Part shown: positions 1-5,908 of the stretch, piece by piece
Position numbering within the stretch: position 1 is the stretch's first letter
Layout: the number at the start of each line of letters is the position of its first letter
Source of the DNA: Pseudacidobacterium sp036264445
Lineage (GTDB): Bacteria; Acidobacteriota; Terriglobia; Terriglobales; Acidobacteriaceae
DNA length: 9,881 nt
Reading direction: 5' to 3'
Assembly (NCBI GenBank): GCA_036264445.1
Contig: DATAQW010000108.1
Location: 1 to 9,881, forward strand
Made by a program: the position numbers and the translations under genes
Notes under the pieces: model-generated
Told to the model about the DNA's origin: nothing
The model's input: only the letters and a program-made list of their open reading frames with translations
The model's database searches: none

Positions 1-39
1 CCCGGCGAAGTTGTGAGCTTGCTGGAGCAGAATTTGTAG
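1..39 (+). CDS. Possible 3' end of an upstream gene (12 codons plus stop)
   Basis: Frame 1 is open from the left edge and reads PGEVVSLLEQNL before a TAG stop at 37-39. Nine of the twelve codons end in G or C, which is like the real genes of this window. The fragment is too short to identify. A competing open frame (frame 3, positions 3-116, ending at TAA) is longer, but its codons are mostly A/T-ending. Choosing frame 1 is inference; neither frame can be proven from this fragment. Confidence 0.3.
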   Translation, partial: PGEVVSLLEQNL

Positions 40-58
40 AGATTGTCGACGTCTCTAC
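36..58. repeat. Short inverted repeat overlapping the first stop codon
   Basis: GTAGAGA (36-42) is repeated inverted as TCTCTAC (52-58). The 9-base spacer contains the palindrome GTCGAC. It overlaps the TAG that ends the putative upstream gene, so it could be the stem of a transcription end signal, but no T-run follows on the plus strand. Confidence 0.4.
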
Positions 59-153
59 CGAATACGGAGGATATCTGCTAGGACAGCGTCAAAAATGCCG
101 CTATCGTTTGCATCCATAAAAAGCAGCATCCTCCCCGCAAATTTTTCTTAGTA

Positions 154-1407
154 TCAGATGGTCATCTCCACACCTTTTGCTTCTCTGCCAAATGCAGTAA
201 CGCATGCGAGATAGATGGCAACAATAAACACTGTTACAGCAAGTACCCCTCCATAACTGCCGTAGTGCTCGGCTGCTTTTGTTTGCAATACGATGTTGCG
301 CGAGGCAAGCAGGTTTCCAAGCTGATACGCAAGCCCCGGAAACGTAGCACGGACAGGCCCTGGTGAAAGCTCAGTAAGATATGCCGGGACCACGCCCCAT
401 GCTCCCTGCACCATAAACTGCATCATGAACGCACCCGCAACCAGCGTATAAAGCGAGCTACCAAATGCAAACAATGGGATAACAGGAAGTGACAGCAGCG
501 CGGCCCCTATGATTGTGCGTTTGCGCCCGAACCGTTCAGAGACTCCACCGAACAATATACCGCCCAGCATCGCACCGATGTTGTAAACAATGGCAATTGC
601 ACCTGTTTGGGCGGCGGAGTAACCATGGTCCTTTTGCAGGAATGTCGGATACAAATCCTGCGTTCCATGTGAGAACGCATTGAACCCGGTCATGAGCAGA
701 ACGAGAAAAACAAATGTAAAAGCATATTGTCGAAGGTCCGTGATCGATACGCTGCGTTTGCTCTTGCGCCGATGGCCTTCGCGCCATACTGGCGACTCCT
801 CGACCTTCGCCCAAATATAAAAGATAAGCAGTGCAGGCAAAGCGCCCAGAACAAAGAACCCGCGCCATCCCAATGTCTGCCCGTGCCACGGTATGTGCGT
901 GAATGGCTTGAAGAGCAAGGCATAGGCAACAGCCGCCACAAGATATCCAACGACATAGCCTTGCTGCAGCAATCCGGAGAAGAAGCCTCGCCCTTCTGCC
1001 GGCAATGTTTCAAATGTGAGCGCTACGGCTACTCCCCACTCGCCGCCCATGGCAATTCCAAAGAGCGCCCTCAAGATTAGAAACACATGCAGAGACGGCG
1101 CAAAGGCGCATGCCAGCTCAAGAATCGAGTATGAGGCGATATTGAGCATCAGAATGGGACGTCGGCCAAACTTGTCCGCAAGCGCACCGAAAAGAAAGGC
1201 GCCCACGGGACGAAAAGCCAGGGTAAGAAAAAGAGCTTCAGCAACCAACGATACCCGCGCGTGAAAATCATCGGCAATTGCCGATACGCAGAAGACCAGC
1301 AGAAAATAGTCGAATGCATCCAGCGACCAACCTAGAAAAGATGCGGTAAATGCATGCCGCTGGCTGGATGTCAGGCTTCGGAAGTTAGAAAATAAACGTA
1401 TCTGCAT
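154..1407 (-). CDS. MFS transporter, SHS/JEN family, probable monocarboxylate:H+ symporter
   Basis: A 417-residue inner-membrane carrier with the 12-helix MFS pattern. The helix 2-3 loop motif is ADKFGRRP (77-84), and its second-half echo is SERFGRKR (290-297). Residues 243-255 read NAFSHGTQDLYPT. This matches the NXX[S/T]HX[S/T]QDXXXT signature of the JEN lactate/pyruvate permeases, which belong to the sialate:H+ symporter (SHS) group that also includes NanT. GGEWG (121-125) is likewise typical of the group. I infer import of a short carboxylate such as lactate or pyruvate; sialate is less likely because no sialate genes are nearby. The ATG at 1407 is the only reasonable start, since an in-frame TGA lies four codons further upstream. 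It has no Shine-Dalgarno sequence. The gene is divergent from the YceI gene and shares its palindrome-bearing control region. Confidence 0.85.
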   Translation of the reverse strand: MQIRLFSNFRSLTSSQRHAFTASFLGWSLDAFDYFLLVFCVSAIADDFHARVSLVAEALFLTLAFRPVGAFLFGALADKFGRRPILMLNIASYSILELACAFAPSLHVFLILRALFGIAMGGEWGVAVALTFETLPAEGRGFFSGLLQQGYVVGYLVAAVAYALLFKPFTHIPWHGQTLGWRGFFVLGALPALLIFYIWAKVEESPVWREGHRRKSKRSVSITDLRQYAFTFVFLVLLMTGFNAFSHGTQDLYPTFLQKDHGYSAAQTGAIAIVYNIGAMLGGILFGGVSERFGRKRTIIGAALLSLPVIPLFAFGSSLYTLVAGAFMMQFMVQGAWGVVPAYLTELSPGPVRATFPGLAYQLGNLLASRNIVLQTKAAEHYGSYGGVLAVTVFIVAIYLACVTAFGREAKGVEMTI

Positions 1408-1453
1408 ATGAAATCAGGAGAGTAACAGACTGTAAGTAAACGTGTGATCGTTA

Positions 1454-1479
1454 AAAATATTTGTTGCAACGAATATTTT
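1454..1479. promoter_or_regulatory. 26-bp near-perfect palindrome, candidate MarR-type operator
   Basis: The centre lies between 1466 and 1467. Twelve of thirteen base pairs match; only 1462/1471 breaks symmetry. The core is GTTGCAAC, flanked by AAAATATT and AATATTTT arms. It lies 47 bp before the transporter start and 78 bp before the preferred YceI start, in a divergent control region. Its size and AT-rich symmetric arms suit a dimeric winged-helix repressor, and a MarR-family gene lies just beyond the YceI gene. The repressor-operator link is inference. Confidence 0.7.
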
Positions 1480-1492
1480 AGCTATGTATCTA
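1464..1492 (+). promoter_or_regulatory. Candidate sigma70-type promoter for the YceI gene
   Basis: TTGCAA (1464-1469), a 17-base spacer and TATCTA (1487-1492) form a reasonable -35/-10 pair. The -35 box lies inside the palindrome core, so a protein bound there would block RNA polymerase. Expected transcription starts near 1499 and the leader would be about 58 bases. Confidence 0.4.
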
Positions 1493-1556
1493 AATGAATG
1501 CCTTCACAAAACCAATCAGAGGGCACAGAAAAGACAGGATTCAGGAGAAAGATTGC

Positions 1557-2150
1557 ATGCAAACATTCAGTAAGATCGCGATTTTTGCCGCAGCACTGAC
1601 CCTTGCCACCGCAGTACACGGACAAGTCTCAAAGTGGCAGATTGACCCCGCTCATAGCGAGGCAGATTTCAGCATCAAACATATGGGCATTTCCAACGTT
1701 CACGGACGTTTCGGCAACATCAACGGAACGCTGACGCTGGACGAAAAAGACATCGTCAAGTCCAGCGCCAATGCCACCATCGACATCGTCACCGTCGACA
1801 CAGGTGTAGCTCAGCGCGACCAGCACCTCAAGAGCCCTGATTTCTTCGATGTGGCGAAGTTCCCGCAGATGACATTCACCAGCCGCGGCCTTTCCAATGC
1901 AAACGGTCAACTGCAGTTAGCCGGAGATCTGACAATCCACGGAGTCACCAAGCCCGTTACACTCGCTCTTGATGGCCCCAGTAAAGAGCAGATTGATCCG
2001 TGGGGCAAGACACGCCGTGCTTTTTCCGCAACTACTACGCTTCACCGTCAGGACTTCGGACTAGTATGGAATGGCAACCTTAAGTCCGGTGATACCGTCA
2101 TCGGCGACGACGTAAAAGTAGAACTCGACATCGAACTGGTTAAGCAGTAA
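1557..2150 (+). CDS. YceI-family periplasmic protein
   Basis: A 197-residue exported protein of the YceI family, a lipocalin-like beta barrel that binds polyisoprenoid or other lipophilic molecules in the periplasm. The exact role in the cell is unsettled for most members. Residues 1-22 form a signal peptide with a basic start, a hydrophobic AAALTLATA core and likely cleavage near AVHG/Q. Family blocks follow in order: WQIDPAHS (27-34), KHMGISNVHGRF (41-52), RDQHLKSPDFFDVAKFPQMTF (87-107), LTIHGVTKPVTL (125-136) and a terminal RQDFGLVWNG block (164-173). I chose the ATG at 1557 because AGGAG (1543-1547) lies nine bases before it and it starts a clean signal peptide. The in-frame ATG at 1494 would put 21 polar residues ahead of the signal and has no ribosome site. 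The gene is followed by a hairpin and a MarR gene in the same direction. Confidence 0.9.
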   Translation: MQTFSKIAIFAAALTLATAVHGQVSKWQIDPAHSEADFSIKHMGISNVHGRFGNINGTLTLDEKDIVKSSANATIDIVTVDTGVAQRDQHLKSPDFFDVAKFPQMTFTSRGLSNANGQLQLAGDLTIHGVTKPVTLALDGPSKEQIDPWGKTRRAFSATTTLHRQDFGLVWNGNLKSGDTVIGDDVKVELDIELVKQ

Positions 2151-2162
2151 ATCAAGTTACGG

Positions 2163-2191
2163 GGAGCACGTTCGGGTTTCAAGCGTGCTCC
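2163..2191 (+). terminator. Hairpin between the YceI gene and marR, probable weak terminator
   Basis: GGAGCACG (2163-2170) pairs with CGTGCTCC (2184-2191). Two more closing pairs (T-G, T-A) leave a 9-base loop. The hairpin starts 13 bases after the YceI stop and is followed by AAGTTTGTT rather than a full T-run. It could end or attenuate transcription into marR. Confidence 0.5.
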
Positions 2192-2203
2192 AAGTTTGTT
2201 CAC

Positions 2204-2220
2204 TAAGTTATAAATACTTA
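2204..2220. promoter_or_regulatory. Possible -10 region and short inverted repeat at the marR start
   Basis: TATAAA (2209-2214) lies six bases before the marR ATG. It sits inside TAAGT (2204-2208) / ACTTA (2216-2220), an inverted repeat with a 7-base spacer. No good -35 box is present. If real, the site would give a near-leaderless mRNA that could be self-repressed. Confidence 0.25.
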
Positions 2221-2708
2221 TGACAAGCAAGCTCCAGGCAGAAATTAAGCAAACTCGTCCATTCGTCAGTATCGAAGAAGAGGCGCTTCTCAATATCCGC
2301 CGCACCGCAGACAAGCTCCAGCATCACTTCCAGCAGATGCTTAAGCCCATGGGTATAACTTCAACTCAGTACAATGTGCTCCGCATTCTTAGAGGCGCAG
2401 CCGAAGGCGGTCTGCGATGTTCAGAAGTTGGTGAGCGCCTCATCAGCAGCGATCCGGATATCACCCGGCTGCTTGGCCGCCTGCAGAAGCAAAAGCTGAT
2501 TCGCCGCAAGCGCGACAGCAAAGACCGCCGCGTAATTCATGCCACGATCACAGCTGAAGGGCTGGTGCTTTTAAAGGAGCTGGACCCGCTGGTAAACGAC
2601 GCAGTGAAACAACTGCTCAGGGGAGTGGGGCGCGAAAAACTGGCAGCCCTTATTTCGCTGCTCGAAGAGATCCGTGAACCGTTGAGCGAATGCTCTTCGC
2701 CTGAATAA
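2220..2708 (+). CDS. MarR-family transcriptional regulator
   Basis: A 162-residue cytoplasmic DNA-binding protein. Helices at about 18-60 should form the dimer interface and the first part of the winged-helix fold. The recognition region runs through SEVGERL, DITRLLGRLQKQKLI and the wing RDSKDRRVIHATIT (98-111). The D-x-R-R pair of the wing is a hallmark of MarR proteins. A C-terminal helix pair completes the dimer. Family members are usually repressors released by small aromatic ligands or oxidation; neither the ligand nor a redox cysteine can be assigned here (C67 and C158 are not at the OhrR position). The likely target is the palindrome at 1454-1479. The ATG at 2220 has no Shine-Dalgarno sequence. 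TATAAA at 2209-2214 directly before it hints at a leaderless transcript. The gene ends 6 bp from the convergent proline dehydrogenase gene. Confidence 0.9.
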   Translation: MTSKLQAEIKQTRPFVSIEEEALLNIRRTADKLQHHFQQMLKPMGITSTQYNVLRILRGAAEGGLRCSEVGERLISSDPDITRLLGRLQKQKLIRRKRDSKDRRVIHATITAEGLVLLKELDPLVNDAVKQLLRGVGREKLAALISLLEEIREPLSECSSPE

Positions 2709-2714
2709 GTCCAG

Positions 2715-3641
2715 TTACTGCTTCAGCAGGTTCTTTGCGATAAAGAGCGCATTCGCTGGACGCTCTGCCAGCCGGCGCATGAAATACGGGTACCACTCTG
2801 CGCCAAACGGGACATAAACGCGCACGTTGAAACCTTCCCGGACAAGCGATTTCTGCAAATCGCGTCGTATGCCATACAACATCTGGAACTCAAATGATTT
2901 CAGATCAATCCGGTGCTCATGAACAAAATTCTTTGTCGCGGCAACCATCGCCTCATCATGTGTGGCAATGCCGTGATAGATACCGCTGGTTAGTAGTTTC
3001 TGCATCAGCTTCACGAAATTGTCGTCTACATCTTTTTTCTCAGCGAATGCTAAGTTCTCCGGCTCCTTATATGCGCCTTTGCACAGGCGAATGCGAATAC
3101 CATCCCCCGTCAGTTTCTGGATGTCCTCAGCGCTGCGATAAAGGTAGGCCTGGATCACAATGCCGACGTGTCCCCTGTTGCTGGGAACGGCATGAATCCG
3201 GCGCACCATGTCGATAGTGGCCTGGGTGTATTCGCTGCCTTCCATGTCAACGCGAACAAAGGTATTAGCTGCGACGGCGTGTTGCACCAGTTCCGCAACA
3301 ATCTTCTCCGCCAGCCCGGGATCCAGATCCATGCCCATCTGGGTCAGCTTGAGGCTCACGTTGGCATTGAGTTTTCGCTCGTGTATTGCGTCTAGCAAGC
3401 GGTGATAAATTTCCGCCGAACGATAGGCCTCTTCCGCAGTCGTGACATTTTCCCCCAGCCTGTCGAGTGTCGAAGCGATGCCCTGGTTTCCCAGCGATTC
3501 GGCTGCGCGAATTACCTCTTCTATGTCTATCCCAGCAACAAAACGCGAGGACATCCGGCGCCCCATGGCCGACTGTTCAGAAAATTTTCTCAGGGATGAA
3601 TTACGGGAAAGAGTAATAAAAAAAGAGCGAAGAATAGGCAT
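2715..3641 (-). CDS. Proline dehydrogenase, monofunctional
   Basis: FAD-dependent oxidation of L-proline to 1-pyrroline-5-carboxylate, the first step of proline catabolism, with electrons passed to the quinone pool at the inner membrane. The 308 residues match the monofunctional enzyme length. All core blocks of the barrel are present: VSLKLTQMG (95-103, K98), RVDMEGSEYT (130-139, D132), VIQAYLYRS (162-170), RLCKGAYKEP (185-194), ATHDE (226-230), FEFQMLYG (250-257) and the proline-binding tail AEWYPYFMRRLAERPAN (281-297) with the arginine pair R289/R290. No pyrroline-carboxylate dehydrogenase lies in the window, so the second step must be encoded elsewhere. The ATG at 3641 is preceded by AGGAAG two bases away, a close but usable ribosome site. 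The gene is convergent with marR and has an AT-rich upstream region. Confidence 0.95.
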   Translation of the reverse strand: MPILRSFFITLSRNSSLRKFSEQSAMGRRMSSRFVAGIDIEEVIRAAESLGNQGIASTLDRLGENVTTAEEAYRSAEIYHRLLDAIHERKLNANVSLKLTQMGMDLDPGLAEKIVAELVQHAVAANTFVRVDMEGSEYTQATIDMVRRIHAVPSNRGHVGIVIQAYLYRSAEDIQKLTGDGIRIRLCKGAYKEPENLAFAEKKDVDDNFVKLMQKLLTSGIYHGIATHDEAMVAATKNFVHEHRIDLKSFEFQMLYGIRRDLQKSLVREGFNVRVYVPFGAEWYPYFMRRLAERPANALFIAKNLLKQ

Positions 3642-3938
3642 AACTTCCTAGTTTGGACGAACTTTTTATTTTCTCATAGGTCTTCCGCGTCCTCCGGTCT
3701 CCCAAAAGCATTGGCAGACAAATTTGCATATCAGACAGCAGATTTTTCTCGAAAAACGGGGTATTTTTTGCAAATTTTACGTTTTGAGAAACCGAATTGT
3801 CACAGTGCTGCATCAGAATGTTAGTAAGCGGATGATGACATTCAGTTGGAGAAAATCCCCCTTTCTCCTGCAAAATCAAAAGCCAACTCGCACCTGGACG
3901 GCATGCTTCGTTACAGGCGCAGTTTTAGGAGATGGTTT
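3642..3938. promoter_or_regulatory. AT-rich intergenic control region between proline dehydrogenase and the zinc-ribbon gene
   Basis: About 300 bp with no convincing gene. It holds an inverted repeat AAATTTGCA (3720-3728) / TGCAAATTT (3769-3777) with 40 bases between the arms. Inside lies a smaller pair TTTTTC (3743-3748) / GAAAAA (3751-3756). A separate hairpin lies at 3848-3868. Promoters for both divergent genes should sit here. TTGTCA (3797-3802) is a fair -35 for the rightward gene, but I find no matching -10 and do not call one. Confidence 0.45.
3848..3868. repeat. Perfect 7-bp inverted repeat in the leader of the zinc-ribbon gene
   Basis: GGAGAAA (3848-3854) and TTTCTCC (3862-3868) are separated by ATCCCCC. 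The repeat lies about 70 bases before the preferred start codon, so it could be an mRNA hairpin or a protein-binding site. Confidence 0.4.
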
Positions 3939-4187
3939 ATGGTCAATAACTGCGCAAACCCTGAGTGCGCAAAACCTCTGCATTACCTGCGTGAGGGTCG
4001 AATTTTCGTTTTCAATATGACAGGACAATCTCCGGACGCATCCCGCCAACTTGAGCATTATTGGCTCTGCGGGCAATGCTCTGAACGATTCATCATTGAG
4101 CGCGAGACGGGAACGGGGGTTCGTCTTGTACCCAGAAGGCGTAGTCCTTCGCAACATCGACCTACAGCAGTTGCACTTGCGTCGTAA
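3939..4187 (+). CDS. Small zinc-ribbon-like protein, function unknown
   Basis: An 82-residue protein with two cysteine pairs, C5-x4-C10 and C44-x2-C47, spaced as in a zinc ribbon. Between them are CAKPLHYLREGRIFVFN (10-26) and LEHYWLCGQCSERF (38-51), a layout I associate with small conserved proteins of acidobacteria; that recollection is not a database result. The tail from about 60 on is basic and low in complexity. No signal peptide or membrane helix is seen, so it should be cytoplasmic. Zinc binding and possibly nucleic acid or protein binding are inferred; no function is known to me. I start it at the ATG at 3939 because AGGAG (3927-3931) lies seven bases before it and the conserved part begins at once. 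The longer reading from TTG at 3846 overlaps the hairpin and has no ribosome site. A strong terminator follows the stop. Confidence 0.75.
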   Translation: MVNNCANPECAKPLHYLREGRIFVFNMTGQSPDASRQLEHYWLCGQCSERFIIERETGTGVRLVPRRRSPSQHRPTAVALAS

Positions 4188-4204
4188 GCCCACTTCTCAG
4201 GAAT

Positions 4205-4230
4205 AAAAAGCGCCCTGTAGGGCGCTTTTT
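4205..4230. terminator. Bidirectional rho-independent terminator
   Basis: AAAAAGCGCCC (4205-4215) pairs with GGGCGCTTTTT (4220-4230) around a TGTA loop. A GC-rich stem is followed by a T-run on both strands. It lies between the ends of the rightward zinc-ribbon gene (stop 17 bases before) and the leftward glycosyltransferase gene (stop 8 bases away), so it serves both. Confidence 0.92.
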
Positions 4231-4238
4231 TGCTTTGG

Positions 4239-5009
4239 TCAGCCCTTGGCAACAGGTATTTGCGGTGTAAGTTCTTTGACCGGTCGGTCGTAAACTCCAA
4301 TAAGCGCGTTCCAGCGGATAAAAGCAATCTCTTCAAGCATCTTCAACCCATCTTTAAGGTAGCTGATGCGCGAGCGCTCATCATGTCCCCAGGTAACTGG
4401 AACCTCGCGAATTGTGTACCCACGCTTGAGCGCAATAAAGAGAATTTCAGGATCGAAGCCCCACCGTTCAATTCGTTGCAGTTGAAAGATGGCCTGCGCC
4501 GGCTGTCGTTTAAAGGCCTTGAATCCACACTGAGTATCGGCAAAAGGAAGCCCCATGACCAAACGCGTTACCGCATTGAAGCAGCGCCCAAAGAACTGGC
4601 GGTACAACGGTTGATGAATGGTCTGTCGTTTACGTTCCAGCCAGCGCGAGCCGATGGCGATGTCAGCCCCCCCACGGATCGTCGCAAAAAGCCGCCCGGC
4701 TTCTTCCATCGGCGCAGAAAGGTCGGCATCGGTGAACATCACAATGTCGCCTGAAGCATGAAGAATGCCATTGCGCACACTGTATCCCTTGCCGCGATTG
4801 CCGGGATTCTCGATAAGTTTGACGATTGGGTCTTTCGTTGCGAATGACCGGACAATATCCGCAGTGTTATCACGTGAACCATCATTCACGACGAGAACTT
4901 CAGCGTTCCAGTCGTGCCTGTAAACGCATTCGAGAACCTGGGTAAGAGTACGTCCAATGCGGGCACTTTCGTTGTAAGCGGGAATGACAATGCTATATTC
5001 GGGGTTCAC
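4239..5009 (-). CDS. Family 2 glycosyltransferase, dolichyl-phosphate glucosyltransferase type
   Basis: A 256-residue GT-A fold enzyme that probably moves a sugar from a nucleotide sugar to a polyprenyl phosphate on the cytoplasmic face of the membrane, as ALG5-type enzymes do. The sugar and acceptor are not known. Visible blocks: YSIVIPAYNES (5-15), VVNDGSRDNT (40-49), NRGKGYSVRNG (71-81), the metal-binding FTDADLS (92-98), IGSRW (119-123), FADTQCGFKAF (156-166) and RWGFDPEIL (182-190) with the base-region glutamate/aspartate pair. There are no transmembrane helices, unlike the GtrB or ArnC types. The start is GTG: in-frame stops close the frame shortly upstream and no other start exists. 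The purine-rich GGAGGAAGG (5032-5024) lies 14 or more bases from the GTG, which is unusually far. The gene stands alone between a terminator and the DinB-like gene. Confidence 0.88.
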   Translation of the reverse strand: MNPEYSIVIPAYNESARIGRTLTQVLECVYRHDWNAEVLVVNDGSRDNTADIVRSFATKDPIVKLIENPGNRGKGYSVRNGILHASGDIVMFTDADLSAPMEEAGRLFATIRGGADIAIGSRWLERKRQTIHQPLYRQFFGRCFNAVTRLVMGLPFADTQCGFKAFKRQPAQAIFQLQRIERWGFDPEILFIALKRGYTIREVPVTWGHDERSRISYLKDGLKMLEEIAFIRWNALIGVYDRPVKELTPQIPVAKG

Positions 5010-5160
5010 CTGGGTCCGCGCAGCCTTCCTCCGTTATCATATTCGCATTCATCGTGTTTTCATAGAAACGCGGTTGCCATGATCTGACATCAACAACTTT
5101 TGATATTCAGCCGCGAAGATGTTTTATGCCGCGTACGTATGCCTAATCAATCTGTGCAAT

Positions 5161-5700
5161 CTAATTCACGCCGTTCGCCGGGTTCCAGGAGCCTTGTTCT
5201 TTGCGAACGTAAATAATCTGCCCAATGTGGTAGGCATTGTGCATACTGATCTTGGCAATAGTTGGCGCCCACTCTGCCAGCTTCTGCTCGTCTGCTGTTT
5301 CGACTGCTTTCTCCCACTCCGTCATAACCTCGTCCAGCTGCTGCACGGTTTCGTTCCACTTCTTGCTGTCGAAATTGTCGAATGTCTCGTCGTTGTTTCC
5401 GCTGAATTTTACGAGCGGTTCACCCTTGAATTTTTCAAGATTACGCGCATTCCAGTAAACAAGGTGATAGGCAAGCTGGCCCACGGAGTGGTTTCCCTTG
5501 CCGTCCTTCCAGTTGGCTTGCTCTGGAGTTAGCCCGGCTACAGCAACGTTGGCGGGCACGAACCAGTCTTTTTCAGCGTGAGTATCCTTAAGCTCCTCAA
5601 GCAGAATACTTCTGAGTGTAGGCGGCTTTTGATCTGGCTGGCTCTGCGCATGCGCGGAACACGCCAACAACAAAGCCACCAATGCGATAGTCTTCTTCAT
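5161..5700 (-). CDS. Secreted DinB-like (YfiT/DinB superfamily) protein
   Basis: A 179-residue exported four-helix-bundle protein of the DinB superfamily. The metal-binding histidine triad is visible as H79 (in GQLAYHLVYW) and the pair H154/H158 (in MHNAYHIGQI). Members bind a divalent metal; many are thiol-dependent transferases or have no known role, and this one cannot be assigned a substrate. Residues 1-18 are a signal peptide with KK, a leucine-rich core and a canonical SAHA/Q cleavage site. LLAC (11-14) is a poor but possible lipobox, so a lipoprotein is an alternative. The ATG at 5700 is chosen because GGAGGAGG lies about seven bases before it. The in-frame upstream ATG at 5763 would add 21 residues ahead of the signal peptide. 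The gene is divergent from tldD. Confidence 0.85.
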   Translation of the reverse strand: MKKTIALVALLLACSAHAQSQPDQKPPTLRSILLEELKDTHAEKDWFVPANVAVAGLTPEQANWKDGKGNHSVGQLAYHLVYWNARNLEKFKGEPLVKFSGNNDETFDNFDSKKWNETVQQLDEVMTEWEKAVETADEQKLAEWAPTIAKISMHNAYHIGQIIYVRKEQGSWNPANGVN

Positions 5701-5752
5701 AACCCAACCTCCTCCAAACCAATTCGGAGAAAGCCTATCTCCGGAAAGCTCG

Positions 5753-5795
5753 CCTGTCTGCACTTTTCAGATAAGACGACAGCCTGTCAAGACAG
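5753..5795. repeat. Cluster of CTGTC/GACAG repeats in the DinB-tldD divergent region
   Basis: Four copies of the same 5-mer lie within 43 bp in both orientations: CCTGTC (5753-5758), GACAG (5778-5782), CCTGTC (5783-5788) and GACAG (5791-5795). They form two interlocking palindromes, GACAG-C-CTGTC and CTGTC-AA-GACAG. A perfect minus-strand TTGACA (5790-5785) overlaps them, but no good -10 lies at the right distance for the DinB-like gene. A possible operator; unproven. Confidence 0.35.
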
Positions 5796-5866
5796 ATTGC
5801 ATTTTCTCTGCGATAAACGGCTCAAAAGCAACTAGCGCGAATCGCCAAAGTACCGTCAGCGCATGT

Positions 5867-5895
5867 TTGATGCGGGAGGGCCGGAAGCCTAGAAT
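5867..5895 (+). promoter_or_regulatory. Sigma70-type promoter of tldD
   Basis: TTGATG (5867-5872), an exact 17-base spacer and TAGAAT (5890-5895) make the best promoter match in the window. Transcription would start near 5902, only about seven bases before the ATG at 5909. This rules against the longer TTG/ATG starts at 5867/5870 and implies a nearly leaderless mRNA. Confidence 0.6.
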
Positions 5896-5908
5896 TGAGT
5901 CATATTTT

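Noticed and set aside
3..116. Open frame 3 at the left edge (38 codons to TAA)
   Set aside because: Codons are mostly A/T-ending, unlike the other genes, and no family block is recognisable. Frame 1 is a slightly better candidate for the upstream gene end.
727..1080. Plus-strand 117-codon frame inside the transporter gene
   Set aside because: It lies antisense to a clearly real MFS gene, and its protein is rich in R, P and Q without any domain. It is a shadow frame.
1494..1556. N-terminal extension of the YceI protein
   Set aside because: It has no ribosome site, places 21 polar residues before a clean signal peptide, and lies close to or upstream of the expected transcription start.
3601..3879. 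Minus-strand 92-codon frame covering the proline dehydrogenase upstream region
   Set aside because: It overlaps the true start and ribosome site of proline dehydrogenase and has no domain or ribosome site.
3846..3938. TTG-initiated extension of the zinc-ribbon protein
   Set aside because: It overlaps the 3848-3868 inverted repeat and lacks a ribosome site, whereas ATG 3939 has AGGAG at ideal spacing.
4230..4754. Plus-strand 174-codon frame opposite the glycosyltransferase
   Set aside because: It starts within the terminator and is fully antisense to a gene with intact GT2 motifs; no domain is seen.
5701..5763. N-terminal extension of the DinB-like protein
   Set aside because: The internal ATG at 5700 has a strong GGAGGAGG ribosome site and begins a standard signal peptide.
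5785..5790. Minus-strand TTGACA as a full promoter for the DinB-like gene
   Set aside because: The -35 box is perfect, but no -10-like hexamer lies 16-18 bases downstream. It was kept only as part of the repeat cluster.
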